Shown: positions 20,490-30,932 of the stretch, piece after piece
Layout: every line of letters begins with the position of its first letter
How positions within the stretch are numbered: the stretch's first letter is position 1
NCBI RefSeq assembly: GCF_018802765.1
Contig: NZ_CP069163.1
Span: 2,118,311-2,182,310, forward strand
DNA from: Paludibacterium sp. B53371
GTDB lineage: Bacteria; Pseudomonadota; Gammaproteobacteria; Burkholderiales; Chromobacteriaceae
Direction of reading: 5' to 3'
DNA: 64,000 nucleotides
The notes under the pieces: generated by a model
Seen by the model: the letters and a program-made list of their open reading frames with translations, nothing else
What the model was told of the DNA's origin: nothing
Database searches by the model: none
Program-made: the position numbers and the translations under genes

Positions 20490-22436
20490 TTACGACTCCT
20501 GAACGGGTTGAATGGTATCCGTGAGCAGTGTGGCATCAAAATCGCGCACGAACTGCTGAACCACGGCATCGTTTTCCAGTGATTGTCGCGCCGCCGCCAG
20601 TTGTGTCTGGCGTTCGCGGGCATCCTTCATGGCCGGGGTTTCCAGGCCAAGATCCTCGACCGAGACGGTCACTTGCAGCGCACTGCCGAAACGCTCGGCC
20701 AGCACACTCTTGAGTTTTTCCTGATAGTCGCGCGCCGCGAGGTGGCGAAAGCTTTCCGGCACCGCCAGTGCCAGCAGCTGACCATCGTAGGACTTGAGCA
20801 TGGCATTCTGTGCCAGCATGCGCGCGGCGCCCATGCGCGGGCCCAGCTCGCCGATCAGGCTGATCCAGTCGCCATCAAACACCGCCGGCACGGACGGCGC
20901 TGCCGGCGGCTCGGCCACCCAGTCGTCATCGACCGGTCGGGGGGTGGCCAGCTGGATGTCATCGTCGTCATCCCAGGGCGGGCTGTCCTGCGCCTCGGGT
21001 TCGCGCACCGCCGGGGCAGCGGCCACCACAGGGGCCGGTGCAGCAGTCTCCCGCGGAGGCTCGGCGGGTCGGGCGGCCGCAGCCACCGGCGCGGTCGGCG
21101 GTACCGCCGCAACGGGTGCGGGTGCCGGTATCGCAGCAGGCTCGGGCTCTTCCGGCGCCGCCGGTTCGGCCGCCTGCTCACGTGCGGCAGGACGGGCGCT
21201 GCGTCCGGACAGTTGCGCCAGCAGATCACGTGCCGGGGTCGCCGTACTCGCCGCCGCTGTCGCGGCATGGGCCGCCGGTGCCGCCGGCGCATGGGACGAT
21301 GACTGGGCGCGCGGGATGGCCGGCGCCGAAGACGTCGCGACTTCGCCCGCATGGCGCGGATGGAAGGCCAGCATGCGCAGCAAGGTCATGGAGAAACCGG
21401 CCAGTTCATCCGGTGCCAGCGCCAGGTCTCGACGACCGTGCAGGGCAATCTGGTAATACAACTGAACATCTTCCGGCGCCACGCGCGCAGCCAGCTGGGT
21501 CAGCGCCTCTCGCTCCGGTTCGTCCTCGGCAATGGCGGCCGGCACGCTCTGCATCAGCGCCACCTGGTGCCACAGCAGGGCCATCTCGGCCAGGGCGCCA
21601 TCAAAACCGATGCTGCGCTCGGCCAGCTTGCCGGCTTCCTGCATCAGTCTGGCACCATCCCCCTCGGCCAGGGCCTCGGCCAGCACGAAAAGGTAGCGGC
21701 GGTCGACTGCGCCGAGCATGGCACGGACGCCCTCTTCCCGGACTTCACCCACCCCGTAGGCGATAGCCTGGTCAAGCAGCGACAGGGCATCGCGCATCGA
21801 GCCGGAGGCGGCGCGGCCAAGCAAAGCCAGCGCCGGGGCCTCATAGCTGACGCCCTCCTGCGCCAGCACGTGCGCCAGATGGCCGGAGACCTGCTGGGGC
21901 GTCATATTGCGCAGATTGAACTGCAGGCAGCGCGACAGCACGGTGACCGGCACCTTCTGCGGATCGGTGGTGGCGAGAATGAACTTGACGTGTGCCGGCG
22001 GCTCTTCCAGCGTTTTGAGCATGGCATTGAAGGCGCTCTTCGACAGCATGTGCACTTCGTCGATGATGTACACCTTGAAGCGGCCGATGCTTGGCGCGTA
22101 CTGGGCGTTTTCCAGCACTTCGCGGATGTTGTCGATGCCGGTATTGGAAGCCGCGTCGATTTCCAGCAGATCGACAAAACGACCGGCGTCAATCTGCCGG
22201 CATGCCGGACACTCGCCACAGGGCTCGGCCCCGACGCCGACTTCACAATTGAGGCTCTTGGCCAGAATGCGGGCAATCGTGGTTTTACCTACCCCGCGCG
22301 TACCGGTCAGCAGATAGGCATGATGCAGCCGCGCATCGGTCAGCGCATTGGACAGCGCACGAACCACGTGCTCCTGGCCGACCAGGTCGGCAAAGCGCTT
22401 GGGACGCCACTTACGGGCAAGAACTTGATAGGTCAT
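20490..22436 (-). CDS. dnaX: DNA polymerase III subunit tau (gamma/tau)
   Basis: The clamp-loader ATPase that also tethers polymerase and helicase. The 648 residues start MTYQVLARKWRPKRFADLVGQ, with Walker A GTRGVGKTTIAR, a zinc module with the Cys of CGECPACR, DEVHMLSK as Walker B and the sensor SRCLQFNLR. After about residue 365 comes an Ala/Pro-rich linker and then the C-terminal tau domain (ISLIGELGPRMGAARMLA). I see no A6G-type slippery run in the linker, so the short gamma form, if made, does not come from the E. coli frameshift. The start lacks a good ribosome binding site but matches the family. Confidence 0.96.
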   Translation of the reverse strand: MTYQVLARKWRPKRFADLVGQEHVVRALSNALTDARLHHAYLLTGTRGVGKTTIARILAKSLNCEVGVGAEPCGECPACRQIDAGRFVDLLEIDAASNTGIDNIREVLENAQYAPSIGRFKVYIIDEVHMLSKSAFNAMLKTLEEPPAHVKFILATTDPQKVPVTVLSRCLQFNLRNMTPQQVSGHLAHVLAQEGVSYEAPALALLGRAASGSMRDALSLLDQAIAYGVGEVREEGVRAMLGAVDRRYLFVLAEALAEGDGARLMQEAGKLAERSIGFDGALAEMALLWHQVALMQSVPAAIAEDEPEREALTQLAARVAPEDVQLYYQIALHGRRDLALAPDELAGFSMTLLRMLAFHPRHAGEVATSSAPAIPRAQSSSHAPAAPAAHAATAAASTATPARDLLAQLSGRSARPAAREQAAEPAAPEEPEPAAIPAPAPVAAVPPTAPVAAAARPAEPPRETAAPAPVVAAAPAVREPEAQDSPPWDDDDDIQLATPRPVDDDWVAEPPAAPSVPAVFDGDWISLIGELGPRMGAARMLAQNAMLKSYDGQLLALAVPESFRHLAARDYQEKLKSVLAERFGSALQVTVSVEDLGLETPAMKDARERQTQLAAARQSLENDAVVQQFVRDFDATLLTDTIQPVQES

Positions 22437-22490
22437 GGAGGCGGATTCTAATGGCAATTGTCCGGGATGGCGAAATGTTTTCCGGAAAAA

Positions 22491-23498
22491 TCAGCTCGGC
22501 TGGTCGGCATACACTGCCGCCACATAGCGCGATTTGATCTCCCTGGCGATTTCCTGGGCCACCTTGGCATACAGCGTGCTCTTGTTGTAACGGGTAATCA
22601 CATAAAAGTTGTTCAGCCCCAGCCAGTATTCGGTCACCCCAGGCGAGACCTCGAGCGGCACCAGCACCGCCTTCACCGCCGGCGCCAGCGGCACTTCCGG
22701 CTTCACGCCCATGCCCGCCAGTTCAGCCACGGTGTAGTGCAGATTGAACTTGTCGGCCACCAGGGCATCGACCTGCGGTCCCGGGGTAACATCGGCGGGA
22801 ATCAGAATGTCGTCGCCATGGATCCAGCCATGCTGCTGGAAGTAATTGGCCACACTACCGATGGCATCGTCGGGGTTGTTCCAGATATCGCGATGGCCGC
22901 TGTGGTCGAAATCGACCGCCCACTGGCGAAAGCTGGACGGCATGAACTGCGGCCAGCCCATGGCGCCGGCGTAGGAGCCCTTGAAAGTCAGCGGATCGAG
23001 GCGTTCTTCATGCGCCAGTTGCAGCAGCTGCGTCAGCTCACCACGGAAATACTCGGCACGGCGCGGATAGTTGAAGCCCAGGGTCGACAGCGCATCCACC
23101 ACGCGGAAACTGCCGGTATTGCGACCGTAGTGGGTCTCGATGCCCAGAATGGCCACGATCATCTCCGGCGCCACACCGTAGGTTTGTTCGGCGCGGGCCA
23201 GCGCGTCGGGGTGGGCCTTCCAGAAAGCGACGCCGTCATTGAGCAGTTTTTCGTTGTAGAAATTGCTGCGGAACTGGTACCAGGGGCGTGAGGTTGCCGG
23301 CCGGTCCATGACCTCGATGATGCGCGGCTTGAGTTCCACATTGGCAAACACGGCTTCGAGTTCCGGCCGGGAGAACTGGCCGCCGGCAACCTGCTCGTCG
23401 ATATAGCGCTGCACGTCGGCTCGTGCGAGGAAGGCGGCATCGGCCCGGGCCAGCAATGGGGCGGCAAGCAGCAGCGCCGCCAGGATTCTTTTCTTCAT
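22491..23498 (-). CDS. mltB: Lytic murein transglycosylase B
   Basis: Cleaves the MurNAc-GlcNAc bond in peptidoglycan, leaving anhydro ends. The 335-residue protein has a signal peptide (MKKRILAALLLAAPLLARADA) with no lipobox Cys, so unlike E. coli MltB it would be soluble in the periplasm. The catalytic Glu121 sits in GIETHYGRNTGS; YAGAMGWPQFMPSSFR is the second conserved block. An ATG three codons upstream (23507) is equally possible. It lies between hrcA and dnaX. Confidence 0.92.
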   Translation of the reverse strand: MKKRILAALLLAAPLLARADAAFLARADVQRYIDEQVAGGQFSRPELEAVFANVELKPRIIEVMDRPATSRPWYQFRSNFYNEKLLNDGVAFWKAHPDALARAEQTYGVAPEMIVAILGIETHYGRNTGSFRVVDALSTLGFNYPRRAEYFRGELTQLLQLAHEERLDPLTFKGSYAGAMGWPQFMPSSFRQWAVDFDHSGHRDIWNNPDDAIGSVANYFQQHGWIHGDDILIPADVTPGPQVDALVADKFNLHYTVAELAGMGVKPEVPLAPAVKAVLVPLEVSPGVTEYWLGLNNFYVITRYNKSTLYAKVAQEIAREIKSRYVAAVYADQPS

Positions 23499-23530
23499 GA
23501 CATCCATTCTCTTAGGGTTGGACGAGGGGC

Positions 23531-24562
23531 CTACTCGCCGAATGACAGGGCACTCGACACCAGGCGCGCGGTAATGTCGACGATCGGAATCACGCGCTCG
23601 TAGGCCATGCGGGTCGGTCCGATGACCCCCAGCGTGCCGACCACCTGCCCGTTAATACGGTACGGAGCCGCCACGACACTGCATTCATCCAGCGTCAGCA
23701 GGCCGGACTCGTCGCCGATGTACAGACTCACCCCCTGGGCCTCGCGGCTCTGGTTGAGCAATTCGAGCAGTTCGGTCTTGCGTTCGAAGACGTCGAACAG
23801 CTCGCGCAGGCGGTTCATGTCTTCGGACAGATCCCGCACATGCAACAGATTGCTGCCTCCGCTGATCATCACCGACTCCTGCGGGGTGCGGGCGGCCTGA
23901 CGGCCGAAGTCGATGGCGGCCGTCATCAGCTCGGTGATGTCGCGCTGCAGACCCTGCAGCTCGCCCTCCAGCCGCAAGGCGATGCCGCTCAGCCCCAGAC
24001 CGGCATAATGCTGGTTGAGGAAATTACCGGCTTCGACCAGCTCACCGGGCGCGTAATCACGCTGGGTCTGCAGCAGGTGGTTCTGCACATCGCCATCCAG
24101 CGTGACCAGAATCAGCAGCACGCGGCGTTCGGAGAGGCGCAGGAACTCCACCTGGCGAAACGCCACGTCGGGTCGCTGTGGCGTGACCACCACGCCGGCG
24201 AAATGCGTCAGTTCCGAGAGCAGCGAGGAAGCGGCATGCACCAGCCGCTGCGGACTGTCCGGCTGCAGCCCCGACTCCAGCTCGCGCACGGCATCGGTCT
24301 CCAGCGGGGAAACGGTCAGCAGGCGGTCGACGAAGACCCGGTAGCCCCGCGAAGTCGGGATGCGACCTGCCGAGGTATGCGGCGCGGCAACCAGCCCCAT
24401 GCCCTCGAGGTCTGCGAGCATGTTGCGGATGGAGGCAGAAGACAGCTCCAGCCCGCTGGCCATGGCCAGCGTGCGCGAACCGACCGGCTGGCCATCGGCG
24501 ATATACAGCTCGACCAGGGTCTTGAGCAGGCGTTCCGAACGTTGATTCAGCATGCTGTGCAT
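23531..24562 (-). CDS. hrcA: Heat-inducible transcription repressor HrcA
   Basis: Represses groES/groEL- and dnaK-type operons by binding CIRCE elements. The 343-residue form starts at ATG 24562 behind GAGGG. A winged-helix region ([48 protein letters not shown]) precedes a GAF-like domain and the C-terminal [19 protein letters not shown]. No CIRCE inverted repeat was noticed in the neighbouring intergenic regions, so the targets must lie elsewhere. It is divergent from recA. Confidence 0.94.
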   Translation of the reverse strand: MHSMLNQRSERLLKTLVELYIADGQPVGSRTLAMASGLELSSASIRNMLADLEGMGLVAAPHTSAGRIPTSRGYRVFVDRLLTVSPLETDAVRELESGLQPDSPQRLVHAASSLLSELTHFAGVVVTPQRPDVAFRQVEFLRLSERRVLLILVTLDGDVQNHLLQTQRDYAPGELVEAGNFLNQHYAGLGLSGIALRLEGELQGLQRDITELMTAAIDFGRQAARTPQESVMISGGSNLLHVRDLSEDMNRLRELFDVFERKTELLELLNQSREAQGVSLYIGDESGLLTLDECSVVAAPYRINGQVVGTLGVIGPTRMAYERVIPIVDITARLVSSALSFGE

Positions 24563-24771
24563 TCTGGCATAACCCTCAAGGCGACAACAGTAGTCTGTCT
24601 GCAGACCGGGCGGCAAAATGATTTTGTACGATATCAAGTGACAAATCGATTTTGATTACGTACACTATCATCAATGACCGGGCAAAAGTCTTTGTTTGCA
24701 GGAAAAAAGCTTGCCGGTTGAAGACTTAGGTGGTGACGTCCGGCAAAATGGCAAGGCCTGGCCGGTTTCGT

Positions 24772-24799
24772 TTGTCACCCCCGAGGTTTGTGCGATAAT
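24772..24799 (+). promoter_or_regulatory. recA promoter
   Basis: TTGTCA (24772-24777), a 16-base spacer ending in TGC, and GATAAT (24794-24799) form a good sigma-70 promoter with extended -10, about 31 bases before the recA ribosome binding site. No CTG-N10-CAG LexA-type box overlaps or flanks it. Confidence 0.7.
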
Positions 24800-24836
24800 C
24801 CGCCCCTTACCGGCAAATACATTTATTGGAGATAGC

Positions 24837-25892
24837 ATGGCAGAGCGTACCGAAGACAAGAGCCGCGCCCTGGCGGCCGCCCTTGCCCAGATCGAGAAGC
24901 AGTTCGGCAAGGGCTCGATCATGCGCATGAGCGACAACCAGATTACCGAAAACCTGCAGGTGATTTCCACCGGCTCGCTGGGTCTGGATCTGGCACTCGG
25001 CGTGGGCGGTCTGCCGCGTGGCCGTGTGGTCGAAATCTACGGTCCGGAATCCTCCGGCAAGACCACCCTGTGCCTGCAGGTGGTCGCCGAGGCACAGAAA
25101 CTGGGTGGCACCTGCGCCTATATCGATGCCGAAAACGCCCTCGACCCGGTTTATGCCCAGAAGCTGGGCGTCAAGGTGGAAGATCTGCTGATCTCGCAGC
25201 CGGACACCGGTGAGCAGGCGCTGGAAATCTGCGACATGCTGGTCCGTTCCAGCGGCGTCGACGTCATCGTGGTCGACTCGGTCGCCGCACTGGTGCCGAA
25301 GGCTGAAATCGAAGGCGAGATGGGTGACTCGCACGTGGGTCTGCAGGCCCGCCTGATGTCCCAGGCGCTGCGCAAGCTGACCGGCAACATCAAGCGCACC
25401 AACACGCTGGTGATCTTCATCAACCAGATCCGCATGAAGATCGGTGTGATGTTCGGCAACCCGGAAACCACCACCGGCGGCAATGCGCTCAAGTTCTATG
25501 CTTCGGTCCGTCTCGACATCCGCCGTATCGGCGGCATCAAGAAGGGCGAGGAAGTGGTCGGCAACGAAACCCGCGTCAAGGTCGTCAAGAACAAGGTCTC
25601 GCCGCCGTTCAAACAGGCCGAATTCGACATCCTTTACGGCGAAGGCATCTCGCGTGAAGGGGAAATCATCGAAATGGGCGTGCAACACGGCTTCATCGAG
25701 AAATCGGGTGCCTGGTACAGCCATAACGGCCAGAAGATCGGTCAGGGCAAGGACAATGTGCGCGAATTCCTCAAGGAAAACCCGGCCATCGCCCAGGACA
25801 TCGAGCGCAAGGTACGTGAAACCGTGGGGGTCACCATCGCCATGAGCGAAGATGGTGGCGATCCGGAAACGCTGGAAGACAGCGTGCTGTAA
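24837..25892 (+). CDS. recA: Recombinase RecA
   Basis: Forms filaments on single-stranded DNA, exchanges strands and stimulates repressor self-cleavage. Its 351 residues include Walker [10 protein letters not shown] (69-77), the [16 protein letters not shown]-like Walker B region (here [20 protein letters not shown]), loop L2 [18 protein letters not shown] and an acidic C-terminus. The ATG at 24837 follows GGAG. recX follows three bases after the stop. No SOS operator is seen at the promoter. Confidence 0.98.
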   Translation: MAERTEDKSRALAAALAQIEKQFGKGSIMRMSDNQITENLQVISTGSLGLDLALGVGGLPRGRVVEIYGPESSGKTTLCLQVVAEAQKLGGTCAYIDAENALDPVYAQKLGVKVEDLLISQPDTGEQALEICDMLVRSSGVDVIVVDSVAALVPKAEIEGEMGDSHVGLQARLMSQALRKLTGNIKRTNTLVIFINQIRMKIGVMFGNPETTTGGNALKFYASVRLDIRRIGGIKKGEEVVGNETRVKVVKNKVSPPFKQAEFDILYGEGISREGEIIEMGVQHGFIEKSGAWYSHNGQKIGQGKDNVREFLKENPAIAQDIERKVRETVGVTIAMSEDGGDPETLEDSVL

Positions 25893-25895
25893 GGC

Positions 25896-26336
25896 ATGGA
25901 AAAGAGTCTGATGGCGCGAGCCGTCGATCTGCTCTCGCGGCGCGAATACTCGCGCCGCGAGCTTGTTACCCGTCTGCGTCCGCACGCCCAGTCGGCAGAA
26001 GAGCTGGAAGACGTGCTGTCGCGTCTGGCAGAACGCGCCTGGCAATCCGACGAGCGCTTCGCCGAACAGTTTTCCCGCAGCAAGGCCGACAAATATGGCA
26101 GTCTGCGCCTGCGTCAGGCCATGCGTGAAAAAGGCCTGAGCAACGAACTGATCGAACAGGCGCTGGCCGGTCAGGACGATCTGGCCACTGCCCGCGCCGT
26201 CTGGCAGCGCAAATTCGGCACCCTCCCCGCCACACCGCAGGAAAAGGCACGTCAGCTGCGTTTTCTGGCTTCGCGTGGCTTTCCGCAGGAAATCATCCGC
26301 AAAATTCTCGCCGGAAGCCTCGAAGACAGCGAATAA
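25896..26336 (+). CDS. recX: Regulatory protein RecX
   Basis: Binds RecA filaments and limits their activity. The 146-residue helical-repeat protein shows the family's LLSRREYSRRELVTRL, DERFAEQFSRSKADKYGSLRLRQ and FLASRGFPQEIIRKIL. It begins three bases after recA with only a weak ribosome binding site, so expression is probably coupled to recA. Confidence 0.93.
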   Translation: MEKSLMARAVDLLSRREYSRRELVTRLRPHAQSAEELEDVLSRLAERAWQSDERFAEQFSRSKADKYGSLRLRQAMREKGLSNELIEQALAGQDDLATARAVWQRKFGTLPATPQEKARQLRFLASRGFPQEIIRKILAGSLEDSE

Positions 26337-26454
26337 CCCTTCGCACGGCTTGCCAGCAGGCGCTCGCCTTGCGAAACTATGGCCATTGCATTCAGGGCAG
26401 GTATGGCGGACTCATGCCGCCCCAGCCATCGCCTAACATACTCAGACTAAATCG

Positions 26455-29088
26455 ATGAAAACTGCTGAAATTCGCCAGAAATTCCTGGACTTCTTTGCCT
26501 CCAAGGGACACCAGATCGTTCCGTCCAGCTCGCTGGTTCCGGGGGATGACCCGACCCTGCTGTTCACCAACGCCGGGATGAACCAGTTCAAGGATGTGTT
26601 CCTGGGCTTCGACAAGCGCCCTTACAACCGCGCCACCTCCTCGCAAAAGTGCGTTCGTGCCGGCGGCAAGCATAACGACCTGGAAAACGTCGGTTATACC
26701 GCCCGTCACCATACCTTCTTCGAAATGCTGGGCAATTTCAGCTTCGGCGATTACTTCAAGCGCGATGCCATCCACTTCGCCTGGGAATTCCTGACCAGTC
26801 CGCAATGGCTGGCCATCCCGAAGGAAAAGCTGATGGTGACCGTCTACGCCAGCGATGACGAAGCCTTCGATATCTGGGCCAAGGAAATCGGCGTACCGGA
26901 AAGCAAGATCGTACGCATCGGCGACAACAAGGGCGCGCCCTACGCCTCGGACAACTTCTGGCAAATGGGTGACACCGGTCCGTGTGGCCCGTGTACCGAG
27001 ATCTTCTACGATCACGGCGCCCACATCTGGGGTGGCCCACCCGGAAGCCCGGAAGAAGACGGCGACCGCTTCATCGAAATCTGGAACTGCGTCTTCATGC
27101 AGTTCAACCGGGATGAAAGCGGCACCATGCATCCGCTGCCCAAGCCCTCGGTCGACACCGGCATGGGGCTGGAGCGCATTTCGGCCGTGATGCAGCATGT
27201 GCATGCCAACTACGAGATTGATCTGTTCCAGCAACTGATCAAGGCGGCCGCGCGCGAAACCGGCGTGCCCTTCAGCATGGACGTGCCGTCGCTCAAGGTG
27301 ATTGCCGACCACATCCGCGCCGTGTCCTTCCTGATCGCCGATGGCGTACTGCCGTCCAACGATGGCCGTGGCTATGTCCTGCGCCGTATTATCCGCCGGG
27401 CGATCCGCCATGGTTACAAACTGGGTCAGAAGGGTCTGTTCCTGCACAAGCTGGTCAAGGACCTGGTGCAGGAAATGGGGCACGCCTACCCGGACCTGGC
27501 CGCACGCCAGTCCGACATCGAAGACGCGCTGAAGCAGGAAGAACTGCGCTTCTCCGAAACCCTGGACAACGGCATGGCCCTGCTGGAAGACGCGCTGACC
27601 AGCGGTCAGCAGCGCCTGGCGGGTGCCACCCTGTTCAAGCTGTATGACACTTTCGGCTTCCCGGTGGACCTCACGGCCGACATTTGCCGCGAACGGGGCA
27701 TCGAGGCCGATCTCGAAGGCTTCGAGCGCGAGATGGAAGCGCAACGCGCCCGCGCGCGCGCGGCCTCCAGCTTCAAAATGGTCGGCAATGTGGAATACAA
27801 CGGCGCCGACACCCGTTTCGACGGCTATGAAAAAGCCAGTGTCGATGCCACCGTGCTGGCCCTGTACAAGGGCCAGGAACAGGTCGACAGCCTGCAGGCC
27901 GGGGACGAAGGTATTGTGGTGCTGGACAAGACCCCGTTCTATGCCGAAGGCGGTGGCCAGGCCGGCGATCAGGGCGAGATCTCCATTTCCGGTGGTGTCG
28001 GTGCGCTATTCGATGTGGTCGACACTCAGAAGATCCAGGCCGCCGTATTCGGTCACAAGGGCCGTCTGGCCAAGGGCAGCCTGAAAGTCGGCGACAGTGT
28101 CGCTGCCACCATCGACCTGCATCAGCGTCAGGCCACTGCCCGCAACCACTCGGCCACTCACCTGCTGCATGCCGCGCTGCGTCATGTCCTGGGCAGCCAT
28201 GTGGCGCAGAAGGGTTCGCTGGTCAACCATGATCGCACCCGTTTCGACTTTGCCCATGGCGAGGCCGTCACAGCCGCCCAGATGGCTGAGATCGAGCGTG
28301 TGGTCAACCATGTGATCAGTGCCAACTATCCGGTGACGGCGAGCAGCATGTCCTACGACGAAGCCATCCGGGCCGGCGCCATTGCCCTGTTTGGCGAGAA
28401 GTATGGCGATGAAGTGCGCGTACTGAAAATGGGCGACTTTTCCACCGAACTGTGTGGCGGCACCCACGTCAGCCGCACCGGTGACATCGGCCTGTTCAAG
28501 ATTGTCAGCGAAAGTGGCGTCGCAGCCGGCGTTCGCCGCATCGAAGCCGTCACCGGCGAAGGCGCTCTGCAGCAGGTACAGGCACAGGATGCCCTGCTGC
28601 GCGAACTGGCCCAGCGCCTGAAAGCCCAGCAGAGCGACGAGATCCTGCAGCGCGTCAGCGCCCTGCAGGAGCAGGCGCGTGCGCTGGACAAGGAACTGGC
28701 CCAGCTCAAGCAAAAGCTGGCGGCCAATGCCGGCGAAGCCCTGGTGGATCAGGCTGTCGAGATCAAGGGCATCAAGGTACTGGCGGCTGAGTTGCCCGGC
28801 GCCGACAGCAATGCACTGCGCGAAACCCTGGACAAGCTGAAAGACAAGCTGAAATCGGCCGCCATCGTACTGGCGGCGGTACAGGACGGCAAAGTGGCGC
28901 TGGTCGCCGGAGTCACTGCCGATCTCACCGGCCGCATCAAGGCCGGCGAACTGGTCAACAGTGTCGCCCAGCAGGTTGGCGGCAAGGGCGGTGGCCGTCC
29001 GGATATGGCCCAGGCCGGCGGCACCAACCCGGCCCCGCTGGCACAGGCGCTGGCCGGCGTCACCGACTGGGTCGCCGCCAAGCTGTAA
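26455..29088 (+). CDS. alaS: Alanine--tRNA ligase
   Basis: Charges tRNA-Ala and edits mischarged Ser/Gly. The 877 residues contain the catalytic domain ([31 protein letters not shown]), the editing domain metal motifs HSATHLLH and CGGTH, and the C-terminal DHHA1 domain with [15 protein letters not shown]. The ATG at 26455 has no recognisable Shine-Dalgarno sequence in the preceding 15 bases, which is unusual among its neighbours. A strong terminator follows. Confidence 0.98.
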   Translation: MKTAEIRQKFLDFFASKGHQIVPSSSLVPGDDPTLLFTNAGMNQFKDVFLGFDKRPYNRATSSQKCVRAGGKHNDLENVGYTARHHTFFEMLGNFSFGDYFKRDAIHFAWEFLTSPQWLAIPKEKLMVTVYASDDEAFDIWAKEIGVPESKIVRIGDNKGAPYASDNFWQMGDTGPCGPCTEIFYDHGAHIWGGPPGSPEEDGDRFIEIWNCVFMQFNRDESGTMHPLPKPSVDTGMGLERISAVMQHVHANYEIDLFQQLIKAAARETGVPFSMDVPSLKVIADHIRAVSFLIADGVLPSNDGRGYVLRRIIRRAIRHGYKLGQKGLFLHKLVKDLVQEMGHAYPDLAARQSDIEDALKQEELRFSETLDNGMALLEDALTSGQQRLAGATLFKLYDTFGFPVDLTADICRERGIEADLEGFEREMEAQRARARAASSFKMVGNVEYNGADTRFDGYEKASVDATVLALYKGQEQVDSLQAGDEGIVVLDKTPFYAEGGGQAGDQGEISISGGVGALFDVVDTQKIQAAVFGHKGRLAKGSLKVGDSVAATIDLHQRQATARNHSATHLLHAALRHVLGSHVAQKGSLVNHDRTRFDFAHGEAVTAAQMAEIERVVNHVISANYPVTASSMSYDEAIRAGAIALFGEKYGDEVRVLKMGDFSTELCGGTHVSRTGDIGLFKIVSESGVAAGVRRIEAVTGEGALQQVQAQDALLRELAQRLKAQQSDEILQRVSALQEQARALDKELAQLKQKLAANAGEALVDQAVEIKGIKVLAAELPGADSNALRETLDKLKDKLKSAAIVLAAVQDGKVALVAGVTADLTGRIKAGELVNSVAQQVGGKGGGRPDMAQAGGTNPAPLAQALAGVTDWVAAKL

Positions 29089-29108
29089 CCCCTTCTGACT
29101 GAGCAGAC

Positions 29109-29137
29109 AACCCGTACCTCCCGGTACGGGTTTTTTT
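29109..29137 (+). terminator. Intrinsic terminator after alaS
   Basis: CCCGTACC-TCCC-GGTACGGG followed by seven T, 20 bases past the alaS stop codon. Confidence 0.92.
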
Positions 29138-29175
29138 ATCCCCCGTCCCCGACCGCTGCACACCACCGCGCCGAC

Positions 29176-29203
29176 TTGTCACGGCGACCTTTAAGCATAT
29201 AAT
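29176..29203 (+). promoter_or_regulatory. Promoter of the hybrid kinase gene
   Basis: TTGTCA (29176-29181), 16 bases, TATAAT (29198-29203), then a markedly AT-rich stretch to about 29240. It is near consensus and stands out from the GC-rich surroundings. Confidence 0.75.
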
Positions 29204-29255
29204 TTAAAATAAATCGCTTTTTTAAACAATTCAACCAACACAATCAGGAGTGACC

Positions 29256-30932
29256 ATGCCCCACCATCATGAAGTCAGGGCTGAAGATGCCTTTGATCCG
29301 CTCATGTGGCTGGCGTCTTTGAGCGAGCTTCCTTTACCGCTTTTGCTCTTCTCCCTGCTGATGCCGATCGCCGTCATCGTGTTCACCTGCCGCGCTGGCC
29401 CTCTCCCGCCGTCTGCCGCACCCGCGGCCGGAACGCCACCAGAGCCCGAGCCGGCAAGTGCCGCCATGCAGGCGCTGCTCAGCCATGAAATCCGCACGCC
29501 GCTGGCCGCCATCAGCCGTCTGCTGGAGCTGGCGCTGGCCAATCCGGCCGACAAGACCGCCATGATCCAGACGGCCTGGCAGGCCAGCACCGCACTGCTG
29601 GCCTTGCTGGATGACCTGATCTCGCAAAGCAAGGCACAGCAGCCTGCCTGGCCGTTGTGTCCGGCCCCCTGCCAGCTGGAGGCGCTGTTTGACGAGCTGC
29701 AGCAGATTTACCAACCGATCGCCGCCAGCCGCGGGCTCCGCCTCACATTCAGCAAGCAACTGGCGGTGCCGCGGGTGATACTGGATGCACAGCGCTTGCG
29801 GCAGATCCTGCACAACTTGCTGTCCAATGCACTGAAATATACTGCGCACGGCGCGATCTCGGTCCAGGCCAGCAGCCAGCCCGATGGCAGCCAGGGCTGC
29901 CTGCTGCAGATCTGCGTGCGAGATAGCGGAATCGGCATGTCGGCACAGTTGTGTGCCGAACTGGATCAGCCCTACCAGGCAGCGGGTGCCGCCGCACGGC
30001 AACGGCATGGCGGACATGGCCTTGGCCTGCACCTGAGCCGGCAATTACTGCGTCAGATGGGCGGTGAAATGCGTGTGCAGAGTCTGCCGGAGCGAGGCAC
30101 GCTGATCCGGCTGACGCTGCCCGTGCCCGTGGACAATACGGCGGGCCCCGTCCGCTCCCCCGCCGAAGGGACCTGGCTGGCAGGTTATCGGGTATTGCTG
30201 GTTGAGGACGAGGTGGCAAACCGGGTGCTGCTGATGCATACCCTGCAGCAGTGGGGGATCGCTGTCACCCCCTGCACGAGCGGCATGGAGGCATTGCGGC
30301 AATGGTTGCGTCAGCCATTTCATTTACTGCTGATCGACCGACAGCTGCCGGACCTGAGCGGGCCGACAGTCTGCCGGGTCATCCGGCAGCTGGAACGCCG
30401 CCGCGGTTGCGGGCCAACCCAGACCATCCTCGGCATGACCACCGGCAGCGAACGCTGCCACACCGGTCATCTCTTCGATGCCTGGCTGGAAAAGCCGGTG
30501 GCGGCAGAAGACCTGCTGCGCCATCTGCAGGAGGGTCTGCAGCCGATCGAACCAGGGGAAATACTGAATCTGTCGGTACTGGGCAAGCTGATCCGCGGCG
30601 ACCGCAGTTTCGGCGAACAATTTCTGGCGGCGGCACGACAAAGCCTGCAAAGCGATCTGCAACGACTGAGGCGGGATCAGGCCGGCCAGCGGGAGCAGCT
30701 GGCGCAGACCCTGCACCACCTGCAGGGTCTGACGCGGCTGATCTGTACACCCGCCTATATGGCGCCGGTCCAGCAACTGATGCAAAGCATCGAAGCCGGC
30801 CAGGATGCCGACATCCAGCGCCAGCTTCCTGAACTCATCCGGACACTGTGCCGCGTCAGCCAGGCCCTGGCGCAATGCCCGCCGCAGCAGGGATGGGCAG
30901 CGACTACGCCAGCAGATCGTAACCCAGCTTGA
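29256..30932 (+). CDS. Hybrid sensor histidine kinase (HisKA-HATPase-REC-Hpt) without a sensor domain
   Basis: A 558-residue phosphorelay protein. One membrane helix (about 27-45) anchors it, a short Pro/Ala-rich linker follows, and no periplasmic or PAS domain is present. Phosphoacceptor His77 lies in SHEIRTPL. The ATPase boxes are LHNLLSNALKYT (N, near 185), VRDSGIGMS (G1) and GHGLGLHLS (G2). A receiver domain (about 310-430) has VLLVEDE, Asp361 in LLIDRQLPD and Lys413. The C-terminal Hpt domain has HHLQG with His487. The architecture is that of BarA/BvgS-type kinases with sensing parts missing. The start ATG has AGGAG five bases upstream. No cognate response regulator is adjacent. Its 3' end overlaps the convergent TauE/SafE gene by 29 bases. 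Confidence 0.9.
   Translation: MPHHHEVRAEDAFDPLMWLASLSELPLPLLLFSLLMPIAVIVFTCRAGPLPPSAAPAAGTPPEPEPASAAMQALLSHEIRTPLAAISRLLELALANPADKTAMIQTAWQASTALLALLDDLISQSKAQQPAWPLCPAPCQLEALFDELQQIYQPIAASRGLRLTFSKQLAVPRVILDAQRLRQILHNLLSNALKYTAHGAISVQASSQPDGSQGCLLQICVRDSGIGMSAQLCAELDQPYQAAGAAARQRHGGHGLGLHLSRQLLRQMGGEMRVQSLPERGTLIRLTLPVPVDNTAGPVRSPAEGTWLAGYRVLLVEDEVANRVLLMHTLQQWGIAVTPCTSGMEALRQWLRQPFHLLLIDRQLPDLSGPTVCRVIRQLERRRGCGPTQTILGMTTGSERCHTGHLFDAWLEKPVAAEDLLRHLQEGLQPIEPGEILNLSVLGKLIRGDRSFGEQFLAAARQSLQSDLQRLRRDQAGQREQLAQTLHHLQGLTRLICTPAYMAPVQQLMQSIEAGQDADIQRQLPELIRTLCRVSQALAQCPPQQGWAATTPADRNPA

Noticed and set aside
29141-29260. A direct repeat of the tRNA-Asn 3' end marking an island border
   Set aside because: No stretch matching the last bases of the tRNA was found near alaS by eye, so no attachment site is claimed.
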